Shown here one piece after another: positions 59,107 through 64,000 of a DNA stretch of 64,000 nucleotides; position 1 is the first letter of the stretch, and every line of letters starts with the position of its first letter. The notes beneath the pieces were generated by a model. The model had not been told where the DNA came from. It did no database searches and was given only the letters and a program-made list of their open reading frames with translations. The position numbers were made by a program, and so were the translations under genes. This DNA is from Cyrtodaria siliqua (Eukaryota; Mollusca; Bivalvia; Adapedonta; Hiatellidae): positions 124,001-188,000 of the forward strand of contig JAWPHD010002611.1 in the NCBI GenBank assembly GCA_037043455.1, given 5' to 3'.

Positions 59107-59417
59107 TACTCAGTTGCAAAAGAAAGTGTATACTGAGTTTTGTTTAGATTTAAACTGTTTTTAGAATTAAATTGGCAAATTCCAAAATGAATATGCCATG
59201 TTTGGTACCAACGTTTTTATCATTCCATTGCCAATATCATGTTGTCATTTGTTTTTCAATAGCATAGGATACATATGTAAAGCTTCTGGACAAACGATTT
59301 ACATATTGTTTAACTGTATATTTCGCAAGTTTAATTATTAAGGGACTGTCGCTTGATAAAGAGGATAGGGTGTCAAGTAAAAAATTCAAAGTGTACTCTT
59401 TCTTTCGCAACTGAGAA
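59107..59417. mobile_element. TA MITE with an internal inverted duplication
   Basis: Partner of the copy-1 MITE at 16155-16665 without the retroposon. Flanked by TA, with inverted ACTCAGTTGC ends. Positions 59263-59331 are an inverted copy of the sequence 250-390 bases upstream and are missing from the copy-1 MITE. Confidence 0.85.
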
Positions 59418-59697
59418 TATATTTATAAACACATAATGGCTGACAGTTAATATAGTTTCTCAGTTTAATCCCCAGTTTAAACATATGTTGACATTGTTCT
59501 TGTGGTTGTTTCATTCTCACATGTATGCACGTTTTATTTGGAAACTCAGAAATAGCTATTTGGAACACTTGTCTAAACCCAGAAATAGATATTTGGAATA
59601 TTTGTCTAAATCCAAAAATAGCGAATGTTATATCTGTTCTTAAATAGTAATTCTGAATGATGAGTCTTAACATTCATTTATATTGAAAATGCATGTG

Positions 59698-60256
59698 CAT
59701 TCAAGCATGTTTTAGCTGTCACCTATATTGGGCAGCCACTTGCCTTGAGCAGACGTGTATTAGGTCCATGTTTATGTCTATTATCTGAAATTAATTTAAA
59801 CTACATGTTGTAGGTGGCCACATGCTTTAAGAGGTCCTATTTGAACCTTCCCACTGAACTGTGGGGGAATGTAACTGTGGGGGAATGTGGGGTGGCTGTT
59901 TGCGACAGATGTTAGTGTTGCGAAAAAAACAATGCATGACATATTGTGAAGTATTTTGGCTACATGTTATAGTTTTGGTAGATAATTAAGTGGTGATAGT
60001 AATTAGTACTAATTTGTATTAGATAACACATGTTGGTAGAGGATAGCTTATTATAGCTTAATTTTATTCTGTGATTCATATTTTTCGAGTATACTATGTC
60101 AATAAACCTTATGGATATACTGCTGATGCATTCAAGCATGTTTTAGCTGTCACCTGTATTGGGCAGCCACTTGCCTTGAGCAGACGTGTATTAGGTCCAT
60201 GTGCATGTCTATTATCTGAAACTTAATTTAAACTACATGTTTTAGGTGGCCACATG
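59698..60256 (+). repeat. local direct duplication (59698-59835 and 60121-60256)
   Basis: ATTCAAGCATGTTTTAGCTG to GGTGGCCACATGCT occurs twice, about 420 bases apart, in copy 2. Copy 1 has it once (16944-17070). Confidence 0.85.
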
Positions 60257-60392
60257 CTGAAGCAGAGTACACGTTAGGTGATATTAACTGTCAATTACAT
60301 AAGTTCTTAAGGGCACTTGAGTAAGGCAGCATCTTTTAAGGTCTATTGCCTAATACTTCAAGTTACTTCATGTATATTTTATAAGTTGTTAA

Positions 60393-60904
60393 AGGGACAC
60401 TGTCCGTAATTAAGCAGATATTGAGCATAACCAAATAACTGTCTGACTTTTATTCAGTGAAATGTGTACATGAAAACATGAGGATAGACCCTAAGAAGTA
60501 TGTAGGAATACATTCGTGAGTCAGAAAAAAAAAGAGTTTTAATTATTATATGTAAATAAAGTGGGACCCACAATACATACCTTTTCTGCGATCACGTGAC
60601 TTCCATTAGCGCATTAGGTTTTGACCATAGTATGTATTGCATAATATGTATAGCCCGCTTAGCTAGTCGGGAGCGGCGTCAGACTACTTTACGCTCACGC
60701 ACACTATTATTACTGCGAGTGTAAAGAAAAGGTCATTTTAGTTTGGGCTGCGAGAAAGTGGATTTTCTTTTTTTTGTACCGCGATTGAATTCCGTTAAAT
60801 AATCTTGCTCTTAATTAGTAAATATTGAATAATGTTTAGTGTGTAATGTTTGCGAACATAATTATTGTGTGTTTTATAAGCTAAAAGTTACGGACAGTGT
60901 CCCT
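60393..60904. mobile_element. TTAA-flanked element with AGGGACACTGTCCGTAA ends, short form
   Basis: 512 bases bracketed by TTAA (60389-60392 and 60905-60908). Copy 1 reads AAGTTTTTAAGGTTATTTTT at the empty site (about 17468). Inverted ends AGGGACACTGTCCGTAA are perfect. The interior matches the outer parts of 55594-56418 (GATCACGTGACTTCCATTAG, TACCGCGATTGAATTCCGT). Confidence 0.9.
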
Positions 60905-61109
60905 TTAAGGTTAGTTTTGTAATGCTTTAAGGTATATTAGATAATGTTATGCAGAACACTTTCCTGATAAGAGGCTCTCCTAGGTACCTATTATATGAGA
61001 TGGTATAAATTAACTGAGTTAGTCTTAATTGTTATTTTAGGTTTAAGGTATATTGTATATAATACTTTAGGTTAGTTAATGTAAACATTTCGGGTTTTAA
61101 GGTTAGTTA

Positions 61110-62437
61110 CATAATTTGTTTAGGTATATCAGTATATATAGAGCTACACATTAGATAGAAGGGAGAACATGTGGAACATAGACAGGGGCGTAGCGTGGCC
61201 TGTTTTCAATATACTCCTAAAACGAGGGGCGAAGCTTAAATTGGTAATTTCCACCCTTACCCCTTTCACCCCTCTTATTTTTATTGCATTTTTCAATTAT
61301 TATTATTATTAAAAGAAATTTCAAAGTTACTCCCAGGAGTAAGGGAGTATGCCACGCTACGCCCCTGATAGAGAACATCAAGAGTGAACATTAAGGTTTT
61401 GGTTTCTTGAATGTTAGTTTAGACCATTGGACATAATCTTTTTATCTTTCTAATCATACAGTTCTACTTTAAAACATGAAATTGCATTCTTAATAAATTC
61501 TAATTAAATAGTTTGATATGGAAATGAATATTTGTGGTGAAAATACTGTGTAACTAATAAAAGTGTATAAAAGAATTTCGCATATATTTATACTTCTTAC
61601 AAGACCAACTTATACATATCTAAGCGGGGACTTGGCAATATTTGTGTAGATGTATCTTTAAACTAGAACCAATTCGACGGTGTCGGTTGATTGTTCTTTG
61701 ATACTCGGAGTACAAAAGTACTATGTTATTCTGTATGTATGACACTGTAAAAGAATACACTATATTTAGGGTATTTTTAAACTTGAACTTTTGATCCCGT
61801 CAAAGAGTCCCAGGGGTGACCCTGGAAAGAATACTGTTTAATCCCATCATCACAACATTTAATTTGAGGAAAGAAAATTGAGACCCAAATGACCTCCCAC
61901 CACACCATCCCTCCCTCACCCCTACCGCCACCCCCACAACCCCGCCACACCTTCCACCTGGACCTGGGACCCTAAGGTTGTATCTTTTATTGACGAGTAT
62001 ATATGCCAAGTTTTTTTAAAAGAAAACAGAGAAAAAGAAAAAAATGGCACTGCGATTAATTGTGTCATGGATATAAATACGTGTATGTAGGTCTATGATT
62101 TTGTGTATATTCAGGGAGTACGTTACGTTAAAACGTACTCCCTGGTATATTTGACCACAGACCTAATAACAATTAGATTGGACACAACAAACATTATCTA
62201 AATTGAACGTGGCATAGTGCGAAAATTTCACAAATTATTTCCCAACTTTAAACACACATACCATGAAAAGTTTTATAGATACAAGTTTCATTCATGCCAA
62301 ATCCCATCACAAATTTAATTTTCTTTCCAATGGTAGTATTTTCCTTTCTCTTATATTTAGAGCAAAAAGGAGTTTGACGGAACCGTTGACTATGTCAAAA
62401 CCTTGATTTTTAAGAGAAAGGCAAAAAATGATGACAT
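61110..62437. other. 1.3 kb block present only in copy 2, no gene seen
   Basis: Copy 1 joins directly at about 17672. The block holds the MITE 61183-61367, a C-rich run (61890-61945) and a short hairpin at 62112-62144 (CAGGGAGTACGTT and its complement). The minus-strand frame 61800-62009 comes from the G-rich strand. Confidence 0.6.
61183..61367. mobile_element. MITE with CAGGGGCGTAGCGTG ends and 5-base duplication ATAGA
   Basis: 185 bases. Ends CAGGGGCGTAGCGTGGC and, inverted, the same. ATAGA lies at 61178-61182 and 61368-61372. CAGGG-type ends are common in hAT elements; the constant 5-base duplication fits the subgroup with 5-base rather than 8-base targets. Confidence 0.85.
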
Positions 62438-62741
62438 TTTCATCTTTTTATACAATTTCTTATTTTCAAAATAAACATAAATTATTATAATCCCATTTTG
62501 CTATTCACTATGAATCTTTTGAATGTATTCTTATCAAAATCGGTGAATAATTGAGAGAGGAGATAGAAGGGAAGGTTAAGGTGCAACGAGATATTTTGGT
62601 TAATTCATTGGTTAAGATAATGTAGGATTTATTAATATGCCTGTGATTTGACCTTTTGGCGCCCTTTCCCCAAGATTCCAGGCCTGCCAAATCACCGGTT
62701 TTCATTTTTTGATCTCCGGATTCAAGTGCTCAATCATCTCC

Positions 62742-62983
62742 CAGGCGCGTGCCATACTCATTTACTCATTTACTCACTTTTTAAACGAAGGCTCAAAAAG
62801 TAAAAACTCGGAAAACTCGAAAAACGCAATAAAAAGGTGAGCCTAAGTGGGGTACATGCTGACCCTAAAATGCATCAAAAGTCACGAACGAGCGCTTATT
62901 TTTTTTAAAAATTCCCGTGGGGAAAAACCCCTTCCGCACCTACGCCAGAGAGTAATTGAGATTTTGGTCACGCTACGCCCCTG
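62742..62983. mobile_element. MITE with CAGG(G/C)GCGT ends and 5-base duplication TCTCC
   Basis: 242 bases, absent from copy 1 (AATCATCTCCGCATTTTCC at about 17918). TCTCC lies at 62737-62741 and 62984-62988. The interior shares CTCATTTACTC-like and GGTGAGCCTAAGTGGGGTAC sequence, in reverse orientation, with 63382-63730. Confidence 0.85.
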
Positions 62984-63381
62984 TCTCCACATTTTCCATC
63001 AATCTTACTTTTTCATGATTTCTGCAAATTTGGAAACAGGCAGGCCGAATGATCGGCAGTAGTCAGTAGCGGAACTAACGGGGATATTCAGGAGAGGGAC
63101 GATTAGGTCTGTGGTTCCCTCTCCTTAAATGTTTAAACAAAATAAATAACAAATTTATTAAGAGCTTTTTATTTTTTTGTTGTTTTTGTTGTCAATTTAT
63201 TTTCTTTAAAGCATGATTCTTCACCCCCCCCCCCCTCCCCCTCCCCACCCCAACCCCACCCAACCTCACCACCCACTCCCCTGCCTTCCTCCAATGAGAT
63301 TTTAACAAAACACCAATAACATTGGGGAACAATCAATTGACACTAAAACCCAAGCTGAGAGTGAGAGTTAGTGTCAATTGA

Positions 63382-63730
63382 CAGGGGCGTAGCGTGACCA
63401 AAATCTCAATTACCCACGGGGGTAGGTGCGGGAGGGGGTTATCCGCCGGTGGGGGCCCGGGAAATTTTACAAAAAATAAAAGAAAGCTCGTACGTGACTT
63501 CTGGTGCATTCTAGGGTCAGGATGATAGATTTAAATCCTGTCGAAAATACCATTATTCCTTAACATTTCCAGGGAGTCTCCCTGACATTTCAGACCCAGC
63601 ATGTTACTTGTACCCCACTTAGGCTCACCTTTTTATTGCGTTTTTCGAGTTTTTCTGTTTTTATTTTTTTAGCCTTCGTTTGAAAAGTTTACTCGCGTGA
63701 GTAAAATAAGTTTGGCACGCTACGCGCCTG
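63382..63730. mobile_element. MITE with CAGGGGCGTAGCGTG ends and 5-base duplication ATTGA
   Basis: 349 bases, absent from copy 1 (GTGTCAATTGATTGTTTAAA at about 18267). ATTGA lies at 63377-63381 and 63731-63735. Longer than 62742-62983 because it contains an extra segment (about 63490-63610). Confidence 0.85.
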
Positions 63731-63769
63731 ATTGATTGTTTTAAATGCTGGACCCCATAATCTCACATC

Positions 63770-64000
63770 CTGGATCCGACCAAGTATACCATTTCTCCCG
63801 CGGATACATAACCTTTGACCCCATCCGGAACACCTCGGAGCTTTCTATTCCATAAAATATGGCGACTTCGCAGCCTTACCGCACCGCTGAAAAATCCTCT
63901 ATACATCATATATTCACTAGTTAGATTGTTTTTACATATTGTAATTCAAAAACGAAAAGAAATTTTGCATAAACTTACGTGTCTGAGCGCTTGAAATTTA
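63770..64000. other. end of window; possible 5' end of another gene
   Basis: Similarity to copy 1 ends here. AAAATATGGCGACTTCGCAG (about 63857) resembles an ATGGCG start in a promoter-proximal context. The short reading MATSQPYRTAEKSSIHHIFT stops after 21 codons. Not enough to call a gene. Confidence 0.15.

Larger units (their letters stand above)
41767..63769 (+). repeat. large direct segmental duplication, copy 2
   Basis: Partner of 797-18297, same orientation, longer because of extra insertions (44599-50927, 51956-52233, 52333-54854, 55594-56418, 57729-57960, 60393-60904, 61110-62437, 62742-62983, 63382-63730) and shorter at the minisatellite. It starts about 300 bases after the possible last exon of the oxidase gene and loses similarity at about 63770. 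Confidence 0.9.

Noticed and set aside
797..63769. The two large direct repeats as terminal repeats of one giant mobile element
   Set aside because: They are composed of unrelated old insertions, lack terminal motifs and target duplication, and begin and end without element-like boundaries; segmental duplication is the simpler reading.

Overview
The window looks like AT-rich, repeat-laden genomic DNA of an invertebrate animal, most likely a mollusc and probably a bivalve. This is inferred from one spliced laccase-type multicopper oxidase gene with GT..AG introns, many degraded Penelope-like retroelement (PLE) copies, several tRNA-derived SINEs, and abundant short inverted-repeat transposons and minisatellites. 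No bacterial-type operon is present, and most open frames are chance or repeat-driven.

Layout. (1) About 797-18297 and 41767-63769 are two diverged copies, in the same orientation, of one segment (copy 1 about 17.5 kb, copy 2 about 22 kb). They lie either side of a 23.5 kb core. Each copy carries insertions the other lacks, so each is the empty-site control for the other. Copy 1 alone has a PLE at 8375-11929 with a LINE fragment nested in it, a 745-base TA element (15300-16044), a retroposon inside a small TA MITE (16392-16647), and a 3.3 kb minisatellite that is only 0.74 kb in copy 2. Copy 2 alone has a 6.3 kb nested transposon pair (44599-50927), a 278-base TA MITE, a 2.5 kb Foldback-like element whose inverted repeats are built from a 21-base minisatellite (52333-54854), two TTAA-flanked elements, and three hAT-like MITEs with 5-base target duplications.

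(2) The core (18298-41766) starts with a 1.08 kb palindrome (18289-19372). Next come SINEs, a broken copy of a multicopy invertebrate gene family (20685-22278), and a cluster of PLE fragments in alternating orientation (23196-26070). The single convincing host gene follows: a secreted-side multicopper oxidase with a signal peptide, all four copper-binding motifs, a C-terminal transmembrane exon and a cytoplasmic tail. I traced its exons at 30025-31831, 32622-32792, 37005-37133, 37521-37563, 38335-38357 (a 23-base microexon) and 38766-38908, with a possible alternative last exon at 41444-41476. Intron 2 holds a 2.2 kb array of 37/38-base repeats and a PLE tail.

The laccase gene therefore sits between two long direct repeats. 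That is the geometry expected for recurrent gain or loss of the gene by unequal recombination, or for one and a half units of a larger tandem array. An assembly artefact (two haplotypes joined) must be excluded. Element boundaries below come from reading the two copies against each other by eye; repeat copy numbers are estimates.
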